This document shows, piece by piece, positions 1-9,020 of a stretch of 64,000 nt of DNA; within the stretch, counting starts at the first letter, position 1; every line of letters begins with the position of its first letter. This stretch comes from Roseobacter sp. (GTDB lineage: Bacteria > Pseudomonadota > Alphaproteobacteria > Rhodobacterales > Rhodobacteraceae). Where the stretch lies: NCBI GenBank assembly GCA_024636495.1, contig JAGXGZ010000009.1, forward strand, positions 1 to 64,000, in the 5' to 3' direction. A program made the translations under genes and the position numbers. Below the pieces are notes generated by a model. The model did no database searches. It saw only the letters and a program-made list of their open reading frames with translations, and was not told where the DNA came from.

Positions 1-276
1 ATCAAAACCATCGCGCGCGGTACCCTGCCTTTGGCGCTCTTCGGTGCCAAAGATTACGGCGCACGACTTGGCTGGATCTCCTTCGTGCAAATGGGGATCA
101 ACGCCTCCGCCCCTTTTGCATTTGCATGGACCACGCAAACCTACGGCGGCTGGTGGTCCTTTGCTGTCATGACCCTGTGTCTGTGCTGTGCCATCGCTAC
201 CTACATGTCTATTCCCGACCCAAGGAAACACAGAAATGACTCCGCTAAAGATCGGCGCTTGCCTGAAAACGCCTGA
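1..276 (+). CDS. MFS transporter, C-terminal part
   Basis: The reading frame is open from the first base of the window and stops with TGA at 274-276, so only the last 91 residues of a longer gene are present. The segment has two hydrophobic helices (near residues 27-43 and 51-67) and a charged, cytoplasm-like tail. The phrase ARGTLPLALFG followed by a glycine-rich helix is typical of the last two helices of major facilitator transporters. The substrate cannot be told. The end overlaps the start of the following decayed isomerase gene by about 40 bases, which suggests one operon. Confidence 0.6.
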   Translation: MKTIARGTLPLALFGAKDYGARLGWISFVQMGINASAPFAFAWTTQTYGGWWSFAVMTLCLCCAIATYMSIPDPRKHRNDSAKDRRLPENA

Positions 277-1032
277 GCTTAAGGATCACCGCGATTGGCT
301 GTTCGACGCCGCCCGCGATATCGAGCTGCAGGTCAGACTTCATGACCCATCCTGCACTGACCTCTGAGTTCGATGCCCGCATCGGCGCAGCCAAGACCGC
401 ACTGAATGGGCATACGGGGCGGTTATGCATTCACGGCCCTTTTGAGGGGCTCGATATAGACAACAAGGACGCTGAACTGCGCCCAATCATCACCTCACTG
501 TTCCTGAAGGCGCTGGAGGCCGCAGACCGGATCGGCGCGCGCCAGATGGTCCTACATTCTCCCTACACGGCTTGGTATCAGAACCACATTTTCAGCATTC
601 CCGGCTACGCCGAGAACAAGCTTGCCAGAATTCAGGTTGTGTTGGACCCAGTGGTGCGTACTGCCGAAGAGATGGGCAATAAGCTTGTGATTGAGAATAT
701 TCAGGATGTACGGCCAGAAACACGTCGCGCGATGGTGGATAGCTTTGGCTCAGAAGCAATCGCACTTTCCATTGACACCAGGCATGCTCAGTTGGCCCGT
801 CGCCGACTTTATCACTGATGCCGATGAGCAGCTTGCTCATGTCCACCTGCAAGACGTCGATGGCCATGCCGACCGCCACTGGGCTCCGGGTGAAGGGGAA
901 ATCGAATGGACAGCTGTCTTCCGTGCCTAGGCTGCTTGCAAAAGCGACCCGCACCTCGTGCTGGAACTGCGTGATAAGGCGGAAATTCCGAAGGGTTTCA
1001 GTGCGTTGCAGAATCTAGGTTTGGTGATTTGA
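236..1032 (+). pseudogene. Broken sugar-phosphate isomerase/epimerase (TIM barrel) gene
   Basis: An intact copy would encode about 265 residues. It starts at ATG 236 (MTPLKIGACLKTPEL), but this frame stops at 365-367. The barrel then continues in another frame from about 342 (phrases HGPFEGLDI, VLHSPYTAWY, LVIENIQD, SIDT) until a second shift near 780. The third piece (HVHLQDVDGHADRHWAPGEGE) meets an in-frame TAG at 928-930 and then continues as LVLELRDKAEIPKGF to TGA at 1032. The order HSP, IEN, HVHLQD, GEGE is that of xylose isomerase-like TIM barrels. At least two frameshifts and one stop make this non-functional unless they are sequencing errors. Confidence 0.75.
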
Positions 1033-1798
1033 GAGGAACAATTTCAGGCGGTGTTAGCCGTCTGACATAATGCGGCACCTCTCCACTTAATACGAGCTGA
1101 TAAAAATTCCATTAACTAACACTCAATGATGGGCCGCACCTATCCTTAGGCTATGGTTCTGACCATCATCGCAACTTCATTCTGAGCAGCTAGACTTTGC
1201 TTGCGAATTGATCCGACCTCAATACCGTCATGCCATTGTTACGATTAGGCTGGGAGTCTTATGACACATTACATCGCAGAATTAGATGAGTCACAAGAAA
1301 TTGCTGCCGTTTGGGTAAAGGAAAAGGCGGCGCGGGGGCCAACTGTCTTTGACCCCCAAAAACATATTTTTGATGCCAACACGGCTTCGGGGTATTTTGG
1401 CGCGCCAAAGGAGAAAATCGCACACTGGATCGCTGGGGCTCAACAGCAGAGCCGCAATCCGCGTTAACGCGGGCGAGCTTGGTGGGTCGTCTTGGAACGT
1501 GATCTATGCACTTGCTTGTAAACTCCGGCGACAACTGCCCCAAACCGACCAAAGAAATACGACAGATTTGATCCGCGCTACGACGGACAATTTACGACGT
1601 ACCTTTGCATGTTTGGCTGCGTTACAAAGGCGTTGTGACACCTCCCCAAGTCAATTCGAAAAGACCAGTTAGACCGCCAAACGCGCAATAATACGCGGCT
1701 TAGCGCGATTTCGCGTTTCACACATACTGCACACGACGCTATACAAAATATTGAAATTATTAAGTAATCCTTGCGTTTAGAGTCTTTTGGCGTCGACA
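1033..1798. other. Stretch with no clear gene
   Basis: Apart from one short ORF at 1261-1467, no coding region can be supported here. Base composition is uneven, with AT-rich patches near 1085-1130 and 1740-1770. It lies between a decayed gene and a transposase remnant and looks like degenerating sequence. Confidence 0.5.
1261..1467 (+). CDS. Hypothetical 68-residue protein, possibly a gene fragment
   Basis: ATG at 1261 is preceded by GGGAG four bases upstream, a fair ribosome binding site. The product has a mixed, soluble-protein-like composition with no signal peptide or membrane segment and no motif I recognise. The ordinary look of the first 50 residues and the abrupt low-complexity end (AQQQSRNPR) suggest the front part of a once longer gene. 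It stands alone between a pseudogene and IS debris. It may not be expressed. Confidence 0.3.
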   Translation: MTHYIAELDESQEIAAVWVKEKAARGPTVFDPQKHIFDANTASGYFGAPKEKIAHWIAGAQQQSRNPR

Positions 1799-2102
1799 TT
1801 AGGTGCTGAAATCAGGTGCCGGCCAATCCAACCCGACCAAACGCAGCAAAGTCTGAACGAACCCAGTTGTCTGACGAAGCGGCATCCCGAACAGGACCTT
1901 AAGTGTCAGGCATGTTTGAATGGCGGTATCACTGGATTGCTGTTGCCGACCGCGCTTGCCGCTTGGTGGCGGTGCCCATAACATCTCCGGATCAAACCAC
2001 CCCTCTCACACATTCTGCGAATGTGTTGCCGGTCAATGATCGACAACGATCCACGCTGCTTCAAGCCGTCATTGTAAGACGACCAATTCTTGGTCTCTTA
2101 CC
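1799..2102 (-). mobile_element. Remnant of IS5-type transposase (N-terminal part)
   Basis: Read on the minus strand, 2102 to about 2050 encodes NWSSYNDGLKQRGSLS. After a shift, about 2000 to 1799 encodes FDPEMLWAPPPSGKRGRQ, then LTLKVLFGMPLRQTTGFV and LLRLVGLDWPAPDFST. This is the conserved start of IS5-family DDE transposases that begin with a WSSYNxxLxxRGSL motif. The frame is broken near 2010-2045, and the catalytic DDE core and element ends are missing. It marks the left side of the exported-protease block. Confidence 0.8.
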
Positions 2103-2412
2103 TCGTCGGTGTCCAGCTACTCATGACCGCCAGCTATCACGCTGGATTCATACAGTGAATCCCAGATCAAGCCGATTTGTGCAGCTAAGCCAACAAAGCC
2201 GTGACACGTCACAAATTCGATCAAGCTTTCACTTGCCAACATTCGATACTCTTTTATCAATGCTGACCGATTACTTTTAAGCGCGCCAGACTACTCATCA
2301 CCCAGGCAAAGTTGCCCGATAGCGGGCAAATCCCCAACAACGATCTAAACCTTGCAATTTTTGCAAGAATTCCCAATGCTGACGGCATTATTTTGGAAAG
2401 CATTTAGCACTT

Positions 2413-3879
2413 ATGACAGATATATCGCCCTCCCACCGCCTTTGGAAACCGATATCTCTCGTTGTTGCCTTATGTTTGCCTGGCACCAGCGCTCAAGCGG
2501 CAACCATCAGCACGCAGCCAGAACCGGTGATGGGGTGTTTTGCGCAGCTGTCGGGCACGATTGAAAAAGGCGACGCTGAAAAACTGCGTCCGATCATTGA
2601 GAAAAACCGCTATTCCACCCAGTTTCAAGACGGTGATGATGATCTGTCAGCGGGCAAGGCGCGGGTCTGCTTTGACAGCCCCGGTGGGTCGCTGATCGAA
2701 GGGGTCGCCATTGCCAAACTGCTGCATGACAACCGTATCGGATCGGCCGTGGGGCGCGGTAAATCATGCCTTTCTGCCTGTGCCGTTGCCTTTATGGGGG
2801 GCTTGTCCAGTTATGAAAATGATATGGCAGATCAGCCCAATCGGGTCGTACATCCATTGGGCAAGCTCGGGTTTCACGCACCTGATCTGGGCGTGCCCCA
2901 AGGCGAATATGATGAAACGACCGTCAAACAGGCCTATGTTGTCGCTGTCAAAAGCGTGGCGGCGGTGTTGGACATGTCACTAGAGGTGAATTTTCCAACC
3001 TCGCTGGCGACCGTGATGCTGGGCACGCCAGCGCAGGACATGTATTTGATCGACACAGTTGACGAGGCCGCGCGCTGGCGGGTTGCAATTGGTCCGGTCG
3101 TTGAACCGGAGCGCTTGACCAAGGCGGGGTTGGCGACGTCTTGCGCCCATATTGATAACGCCGCTGATGACAAAGCGTGGTATTCCATGCCCTCAAGCAG
3201 CGAGATTTCGTTTGAACGCGGATATAACGACCATTGGATCGGCACGATGCAAGATGGCTTTCAACAAGAAGGCGCTACGGGCTGCACCGCGACATTCCAT
3301 CCCCTAAAACCCGGTGATAAAGGGCGCAGCACGCCGTCGGGCTTTGGCGGAATCCAAGCGAATGGCGTTCATATTTGGGCCTATCAAACCTATGGGCCAG
3401 ACGTAAAGATCGCCAGTCTTGCGCTGGCTGACGACAGTCAGGCTGAAATCCGAACGAGCACCACAAGGCAACGCAGCCAGCTTTTGACCGGGCGCTGCAT
3501 CGTCCTGGACGGCACCGCCGTTTTGGACAATGACCCCTGCACGCTGTCGCGCACCCAGAAACTGGATGAAATCGCCCTGAATGAGCATCAAACAGATGTC
3601 TTTATTTGGCCGTCGGGGGCCAAAACCGTTGTCGAAAGCGGCGTAATTGACAGCGGCAAATATATAAACCGCCTCAACGGGCTTGAGACAAAAGAAGAAG
3701 TCTTTTTCTCAAAAGACGACGTGCCGCATCGTAATATCATTGACCGGATTGCGCAAAAGATGGGCAATAACGACCCTCTGATCGCTTGTTGGGCAAATCC
3801 GTCAAGCGGCAACAGGTTTTGCTATCTCGATGCAAAGACCCTTAACACAACCGACTATTTCCAAAGCTATTATCAATGA
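2413..3879 (+). CDS. Secreted ClpP-like (COG3904-type) protein with C-terminal cysteine module, paralogue 1
   Basis: 488 residues. An N-terminal signal peptide (hydrophobic to about residue 30, ending SAQA) sends it to the periplasm. Residues about 45-230 form a ClpP/crotonase-like fold of the COG3904 family. They carry FDSPGGS (88-93), a CLSACA motif with candidate nucleophile Ser121 flanked by Cys119 and Cys123, and GFHAP with His155, placed like the Ser and His of ClpP (MIHQP). The last 120 residues form a separate module (phrases FIWPSG, CWANPSSGNRFC) shared with the genes at 7308 and 19912. No strong ribosome binding site precedes ATG 2413. It is followed closely by an OmpA-domain gene and a second paralogue. 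Protease activity is inferred from the motif only. Confidence 0.75.
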   Translation: MTDISPSHRLWKPISLVVALCLPGTSAQAATISTQPEPVMGCFAQLSGTIEKGDAEKLRPIIEKNRYSTQFQDGDDDLSAGKARVCFDSPGGSLIEGVAIAKLLHDNRIGSAVGRGKSCLSACAVAFMGGLSSYENDMADQPNRVVHPLGKLGFHAPDLGVPQGEYDETTVKQAYVVAVKSVAAVLDMSLEVNFPTSLATVMLGTPAQDMYLIDTVDEAARWRVAIGPVVEPERLTKAGLATSCAHIDNAADDKAWYSMPSSSEISFERGYNDHWIGTMQDGFQQEGATGCTATFHPLKPGDKGRSTPSGFGGIQANGVHIWAYQTYGPDVKIASLALADDSQAEIRTSTTRQRSQLLTGRCIVLDGTAVLDNDPCTLSRTQKLDEIALNEHQTDVFIWPSGAKTVVESGVIDSGKYINRLNGLETKEEVFFSKDDVPHRNIIDRIAQKMGNNDPLIACWANPSSGNRFCYLDAKTLNTTDYFQSYYQ

Positions 3880-3925
3880 CACCTTGCACAGGGTTTGCAC
3901 ATTTCGAAAGATGATGAGGTACAAT

Positions 3926-4570
3926 ATGCGACATCCGATTATCCTAGGCCTGACCGCCTGTTTTCTTGCCACCAGCCTGCAAGCCCAATCGACAATTTCC
4001 CTAGAGGAATTTGATCTGGGAGAGCCAGCGCCAACGGCTACCGCAGCCCCCAAAGCAAAATCCACCAGCTTTGGCGATTGCTTGCTGGATACAGCGGGAT
4101 GCGCGAATTCGGAGCTCAAGGCCGGGTCTGATTTTTCATTGGAAGATGTTGTGAACCTCAAGGTTGAAAGCAATGCTGGCACCGCCATTGTCCCCGCAGC
4201 GACCACATCCCAAAGCGTTGGTCCGTTGCCATCGATCGATATGGAAATTCTGTTTGACTATAATTCCGACGATGTGCGCCCCGATCAGATGACCCGACTG
4301 TTTGAATTGGCCGAAGTCCTTAGGGACGAACGCTTTGCGGAGTATACGTTCCTCTTTGTCGGCCATAGCGATGCCAAAGGATCGGCCGCTTACAATCAGG
4401 AGCTTTCGGCACGGCGGGCAAAATCAGTGGCGAATTTTGTTCAAGCCAGCGCACGCCTGTCCCAAGAGAATTTTGCCGCCTCAGGCATCGGGTTTTCGCG
4501 CCTCAAAGATCCGGCAGACCCTTTGGGGCCGCAAAACCGCAGGGTGCAACTGGTTCTTGTGCCCAAATAG
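3926..4570 (+). CDS. Secreted OmpA-domain (peptidoglycan-binding) protein
   Basis: 214 residues. An upstream ATG would overlap the preceding gene; ATG 3926 is chosen because GAGG sits six bases before it and it gives a clean signal peptide (MRHPIILGLTACFLATSLQAQ). The C-terminal half is an OmpA-like domain, with ILFDYNSDDVRPDQ, FVGHSDAKGSAAYNQELSARRA and a final NRRVQLVLV. Such domains bind peptidoglycan non-covalently and anchor proteins to the wall. There is no beta-barrel, so this is a soluble or wall-anchored periplasmic protein. It lies between two ClpP-like genes and probably shares their transcript. Confidence 0.8.
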   Translation: MRHPIILGLTACFLATSLQAQSTISLEEFDLGEPAPTATAAPKAKSTSFGDCLLDTAGCANSELKAGSDFSLEDVVNLKVESNAGTAIVPAATTSQSVGPLPSIDMEILFDYNSDDVRPDQMTRLFELAEVLRDERFAEYTFLFVGHSDAKGSAAYNQELSARRAKSVANFVQASARLSQENFAASGIGFSRLKDPADPLGPQNRRVQLVLVPK

Positions 4571-4600
4571 CCCCCCTCTGACCCCCAGCAGGAGCCCGCC

Positions 4601-6055
4601 ATGTCATTTCTCAGACGCGCCGTTGCCGCCGGTTTTGCGGCCCTCATCGGCCTGCACGCCGCCACTGCCGCCACAATAGAATTTCGCCCTGAATTAGACG
4701 CATATCTTGAAACTCTGCAAGAAATCTACGTGCCACCTGCGCCGCTAGAGCCGACAGAAAGCGACAATAGTCGACCACCGGGAACGCTCAAAAACATCAT
4801 CGTGTCGGGAGTGATCCAAAAGGGGGATGCGGATAAGCTAGACACCCTCATGCAATCCGCAGGCACCGGGGTGCGCATCGTCTTTGACAGTCCGGGGGGC
4901 AATTTTCTTGAAGGCATCAAGATTGGCGAGGCGCTTCGATACCACATGTCTTCATCAGACCCATTTCTTGTCGGGGTTTATGTTCTAAAAGGGCAAAGGT
5001 GCTTATCTGCCTGCGCCTTGGCTTTTTCACTCGCGGCGGCAACCCGCGAATTAGGTGCCTACCATTATGACAGCCGTTTTATCGAAGACGGGGCCCAGCT
5101 TGGCTTTCACATGGGGGCCTTACCCGAGGATCAGGCCTCGCAAACCGCAAATGTCAAATCGATCATGAACCTGACCTATAGTGTCGTGGCAGCCTATGCC
5201 AAACTGATCAAGGGCAATTTGAACCCACCCCTTCTACTTGAAAAAGCGCTAGAACATCGCGAGGCTGATAGCTTCTTTTATCTTCGCGGTGCTCAGCGCA
5301 GCCTGAGCATGGGGTTTACCCCGGTATCCCGCTCGATCCTGTCGGCACCGATTTACAGCTATGCGATGGATATGCGCACGGTAGATGCGGTTTGCCGCAC
5401 CTTGATCATGTCGACACGGCTTCCAAAAACGCTTGTCACCTATAATTATCTTTTCATCAACGGCGATGGGCCGACCGGCCGTGAAATCAGCCTTGATGAA
5501 ATGATCGAGCTGCGCGGCTCACAGATAATAGCCGGGGGCATGGCATCGGGGGAAAGCTGCTATGTGGCACAGCGCCCTGACAAAACCGTTTTGATAAGCG
5601 TCGCAGACAGCAGCCAGAAAAGAGATTGCAAAGGCACCAAGGCAGATGAGTTTAACAATCAGGCATGGTGCGCTACCGACCGCGAGCCCACAGGCTTGAT
5701 GACCATCGCCCTGTTGGCTGACACGTTGCTGTGCAACTCTGGCGAGCTCCAAACCAAGTTTGTGCCTTGGGAAGCAGACTTTAGCACAGGATGGGATAAC
5801 GATCTTCTTGACGACTATTCAGATTGGGAGCGCACAACTGTCCGTGATGTAAACATGCGGCGCAGTCCCAGCCTCAAGTCAGAAATTGTTGCAGGCCTGC
5901 CCGCTGGCACCGAGGTCAAAGTGACAGGGTGCCAATTGGTCGATGACGGTCAGGGCGTCTGGTACAGCGTCCGCCACAGCACAGGGTCCGGCTGGATCAG
6001 CGCGCGTTTTGCAACAGGATTTAACTCAGAAATGCGCGCCTTTACCGGCCCATAA
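4601..6055 (+). CDS. Secreted ClpP-like (COG3904-type) protein with C-terminal SH3 domain, paralogue 2
   Basis: 484 residues, with AGGAG about nine bases before ATG 4601. The signal peptide runs to about residue 24 (LIGLHAATAA). The ClpP-like core has FDSPGGN (95-101), CLSACA with Ser136 between Cys134 and Cys138, and LGFHM with His170. It lacks the WPSG/cysteine tail of its paralogues. The last 75 residues are instead a bacterial SH3 domain (VNMRRSPSLKSEIVAGLP, then GWISARFA), a fold usually used to bind cell-wall peptides. It ends 14 bases before the convergent caspase-like gene. The SH3 tail and the neighbouring OmpA protein both suggest work at the peptidoglycan. Confidence 0.75.
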   Translation: MSFLRRAVAAGFAALIGLHAATAATIEFRPELDAYLETLQEIYVPPAPLEPTESDNSRPPGTLKNIIVSGVIQKGDADKLDTLMQSAGTGVRIVFDSPGGNFLEGIKIGEALRYHMSSSDPFLVGVYVLKGQRCLSACALAFSLAAATRELGAYHYDSRFIEDGAQLGFHMGALPEDQASQTANVKSIMNLTYSVVAAYAKLIKGNLNPPLLLEKALEHREADSFFYLRGAQRSLSMGFTPVSRSILSAPIYSYAMDMRTVDAVCRTLIMSTRLPKTLVTYNYLFINGDGPTGREISLDEMIELRGSQIIAGGMASGESCYVAQRPDKTVLISVADSSQKRDCKGTKADEFNNQAWCATDREPTGLMTIALLADTLLCNSGELQTKFVPWEADFSTGWDNDLLDDYSDWERTTVRDVNMRRSPSLKSEIVAGLPAGTEVKVTGCQLVDDGQGVWYSVRHSTGSGWISARFATGFNSEMRAFTGP

Positions 6056-6069
6056 CCCGCCGCGCCCCG

Positions 6070-7281
6070 TCATTCGATGATATAGCCACGCGCCTGAAAC
6101 TGGATGTCGCGGCCCAAGGGGGCGACGATGCCATCCTCGACCCCGCTTTCGATCTGGGAAATCACGGCGCGCAAGGTTTGCGCGATCTGATCGTTCTCCA
6201 TCTTTTCTGCGGGCTCGCAGAAATAGCCCAAACGGTTGGTGCCTTTGGTATCTGAAGCCTCGACCGTCAGGCGGTTGTCGGCCACGGGTGAAATCTCGAA
6301 CCGGAACAACCCGTTTTGCATTTCCACCACCTTAAAGAACTGGCGGGGGATCGGGGTCAGTTTGCGCGCCGGCGAGACATTGAAAAAGAAAGGCACGCAG
6401 CTGCGCGTCAGGTCCGCGACAATTGAAACCGATTGATCGACCGTGACCCGGTTTGGATAAACCGTCAGCAAAGACCGCAACTCATCTGTTTCAGCTGCGC
6501 CGGTATCGCTGCGGGCAAAGTGGAATTCCGATTGCATCTGAGACAGCTGTTGCGGGCGCTGTTCGCCGTTGGTGGCTTCCATCACATCGCGCGTGACGCG
6601 TTTCATCAAGACCGACACTTCGGTATCGGGTTCTTGCATGTGGCGGGCCAAGGCGGTTGCAAAGGGCGAATTGCGCCCTGCCCCGTCAGACGCGGTGGTG
6701 TTGGGCAAGGTCGCAAAAGTCACCAAAGTATCGCCCAAGGGGCGCACCACGGCCAACCCCCGGCTGATCCCCGCACTGCGCCCCTCGGCGCGCGCTTGGC
6801 TTAGAACCTGTTCGGCAAAAGGATTGTTGCGGCATGCATCCAGAAACAGCAGCCCGATCGGGACAGTCTCAAGCAGCTCAAGAAGCGACGCCAATGAAAT
6901 CCCCTCGCGGGCAATCGAGGCCTCGGACCGCAGCACGGCATCGGTGGGCATCAAATAGTTTTCGCCATCCTTTTGCAGGCCGTGCCCGGCGAAATACACC
7001 GCCGCCACATCGGCAAATTGCGCCGCCTCGGCAAAGGCGTCAATCGCTGCGCCCATCGCATCTTCGCCAAGGTCAAGATGCACAGAAACATCAAACCCCA
7101 TGCGCCCCAGACTGTCGGAAATCAATCTGGCATCATTGCCCGCATTTTGCAGCCGTCCGATGGTTTGATAGTCTGAATTGCCGATCACCAAAGCGACCCT
7201 TTGTTCCGCAAAACAAGCCGAGGCAAACCCGATCAGGGCCAAGGTGGACAGGATCCTTTTTAGGGACGGTATTAGCTGCAT
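6070..7281 (-). CDS. Secreted caspase-fold peptidase (C14 type), paralogue A
   Basis: 403 residues when started at ATG 7281, which has AGGA seven bases upstream and gives a signal peptide ending ACFAEQ. A longer in-frame start would overlap the upstream gene. Residues 27-250 are a caspase p20-like domain: RVALVIGNSDY, catalytic His100 in YFAGHG and Cys150 in FLDACRNNPF. The C-terminal ~140 residues look like a beta-sandwich resembling DUF4384, often seen on bacterial caspase-like proteins. It follows the ClpP-like gene at 7308 by 26 bases on the same strand, so the two are co-transcribed. The intact His/Cys dyad predicts cysteine peptidase activity in the periplasm; the target is unknown. Confidence 0.8.
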   Translation of the reverse strand: MQLIPSLKRILSTLALIGFASACFAEQRVALVIGNSDYQTIGRLQNAGNDARLISDSLGRMGFDVSVHLDLGEDAMGAAIDAFAEAAQFADVAAVYFAGHGLQKDGENYLMPTDAVLRSEASIAREGISLASLLELLETVPIGLLFLDACRNNPFAEQVLSQARAEGRSAGISRGLAVVRPLGDTLVTFATLPNTTASDGAGRNSPFATALARHMQEPDTEVSVLMKRVTRDVMEATNGEQRPQQLSQMQSEFHFARSDTGAAETDELRSLLTVYPNRVTVDQSVSIVADLTRSCVPFFFNVSPARKLTPIPRQFFKVVEMQNGLFRFEISPVADNRLTVEASDTKGTNRLGYFCEPAEKMENDQIAQTLRAVISQIESGVEDGIVAPLGRDIQFQARGYIIE

Positions 7282-7307
7282 AGTGGATCCTTTATCGGTG
7301 AGTGCCC

Positions 7308-8780
7308 TTAACGCATGAGCTGAAAGCAAAAGGTGTTGCCAGAAGACGGGTTCGTCCAGCAATCGGCCTCAAAGTTTTGGGCGCTGTTGCGGCGCATTTC
7401 GCCGATAAAGCTGGCATGAAACGGATGGGTGGTGTCGTTTGCGGCAACGCGCTGGATCGCAGTTTCGGCCCCGTTGATCTTGTGGATGCCGCGACGGGTG
7501 ATCGCCTCTGCCACACTTTTGCTGCCCGAGGGCCAGATGAATGTCGACACAACATGCGACGCATCGCCCTCAAAGGCGGATTTGATCCGTTGGCAGGGCT
7601 CGCTGTCGACCATGCGCCCGCCCGAGAAAACAACACATTGCCCGCGGCTGGTATCGTTCCCGGCGGCGGCGCGCTGCTGTGCGCCGCCTTGTCCCAATGA
7701 CGCAATCGACGCCTCGGGATCAAGCATGTACCACGCGGGCACGCTTACTCTGAGGCTGTCGGGTCCAAACTCGCTGGCCAAATCTACGTTGGCGTATTCT
7801 GCAACATCCTCAACCGTTTGCATAAAACCAAAAGAGACGTTGAATTTATCTTCGGGGAAATCATACGTGCTTCTCATGCTATCGCTGTCGATCTCAACCT
7901 TGCAAACCCGCTCGTAAAACTTGGCCTCCGTTTGATAATCCCGCACAACGCCCAGATACCTGTCGCCCTTTCGCTGCAACAAGACGCGGGGTCCGCCGTA
8001 ATTTCCCTCGCGGGTCGTCTGATAATGGGCCTCGATAGACAGATCAGAAACCAGCCCTTCCACGTGATACAGATAGGCGGAATCGCAGATGTTTTCGATC
8101 ATCCGCTCGGTCATTTTTGTGGGGTAGTTAATGTTTTGCAAAGGAATGTTCGCCATCACAGCCCGGCCAACTGTATCAATGTAATACATGTCATCCGGAC
8201 GTGTGCGCAGAATCTGGTAATACAGAAAATCCGACATCGGCTTGACGCTATGCAGCTCGGTTGCCTTGATCCGAAACAGACCTTCGGCAGCAGAAAGCGC
8301 GATCTCAAAGGCCTTGTTTACTTGCGCACTGTTATAGCTGTTTTGGGTATCAAGCCCCAGCGACGGCGCGTGAAAACCCAGTCGCGCACCCGGAGAAATC
8401 TTGCGGTCCATAAAATGGACTACCGCCGTGCCTTGGGTCAGGCTGCCGCCCAAAAACGCAATCGCGCAGGCCGACAGACATTTTTGCCCCGCCTCTACGC
8501 GAGTGATCAGCTGATATTCCCAAATCCGGTCGAAAATCCGCTGGCCTTCCAAAAGGCTGCCGCCCTCACTGTCAAAACAGATCTTTTCCCCGCTATATGT
8601 GCGTCCAATGTCTTCGAACTGGGCGGCATCGCCGGTCTCAATCGGGCCGGAAAACAGGTAATCACAGGCCTCCGACCCGACCTTGGTTAATGTGCCCGCC
8701 TGTGCGTGATCGACGCCCAGACAAAATACACCAACGGCCAAAAGAGAAAGAAAACGACATTTCAGGTCAGAGACAAACAC
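7308..8780 (-). CDS. Secreted ClpP-like (COG3904-type) protein with C-terminal cysteine module, paralogue 3
   Basis: 490 residues, starting at GTG 8780 with AAGGA about seven bases upstream. The signal peptide ends near residue 28 (VDHAQA). The core shows FDSEGGS (69-75; Glu replaces the usual Pro), CLSACA with Ser103 between Cys101 and Cys105, and LGFHAPSLG with His137. The C-terminal module has GQCVVFSG, FIWPSGSKSV, INGAE and CWTNPSSGNTFC, closely matching the gene at 2413. It leads a two-gene minus-strand operon with the caspase-fold gene at 6070 and is transcribed divergently from the flavocytochrome gene at 9021, so both halves of the block may share a control region. Confidence 0.75.
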   Translation of the reverse strand: MFVSDLKCRFLSLLAVGVFCLGVDHAQAGTLTKVGSEACDYLFSGPIETGDAAQFEDIGRTYSGEKICFDSEGGSLLEGQRIFDRIWEYQLITRVEAGQKCLSACAIAFLGGSLTQGTAVVHFMDRKISPGARLGFHAPSLGLDTQNSYNSAQVNKAFEIALSAAEGLFRIKATELHSVKPMSDFLYYQILRTRPDDMYYIDTVGRAVMANIPLQNINYPTKMTERMIENICDSAYLYHVEGLVSDLSIEAHYQTTREGNYGGPRVLLQRKGDRYLGVVRDYQTEAKFYERVCKVEIDSDSMRSTYDFPEDKFNVSFGFMQTVEDVAEYANVDLASEFGPDSLRVSVPAWYMLDPEASIASLGQGGAQQRAAAGNDTSRGQCVVFSGGRMVDSEPCQRIKSAFEGDASHVVSTFIWPSGSKSVAEAITRRGIHKINGAETAIQRVAANDTTHPFHASFIGEMRRNSAQNFEADCWTNPSSGNTFCFQLMR

Positions 8781-9020
8781 GCAAAATCCTTAGTTATTTC
8801 TGTCTAAATACGAGAAGGTAAAAATCGATAATACCCCCTAATACGCCAGTATTCTGGCTGTCCGTCAACCTTTTGGCCACGATTGATTTGCCCGCCCTGA
8901 CCCGATCAAGACGCTAGAGGAGCCGGAAAAAAGGAATACTCCTTGAGATATACGCCCCCTTCGTTATCCTAAGGCAAAGCGGCACATCTATTTTGATGGT
9001 TTAAATGCGCTATTGGTATT
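8781..9020. promoter_or_regulatory. Divergent promoter region of the exported-protease block
   Basis: This 240-base gap separates the minus-strand ClpP-like/caspase pair from the plus-strand flavocytochrome-cytochrome-caspase run, so both promoters should lie here. A small inverted repeat AAGGA-ATAC-TCCTT occurs near 8932-8946. No confident -35/-10 pair or known operator could be assigned. Confidence 0.35.

Noticed and set aside
8932-8946. Small palindrome in the divergent promoter as an operator
   Set aside because: Only five-base arms in AT-rich DNA; too weak to call a site.
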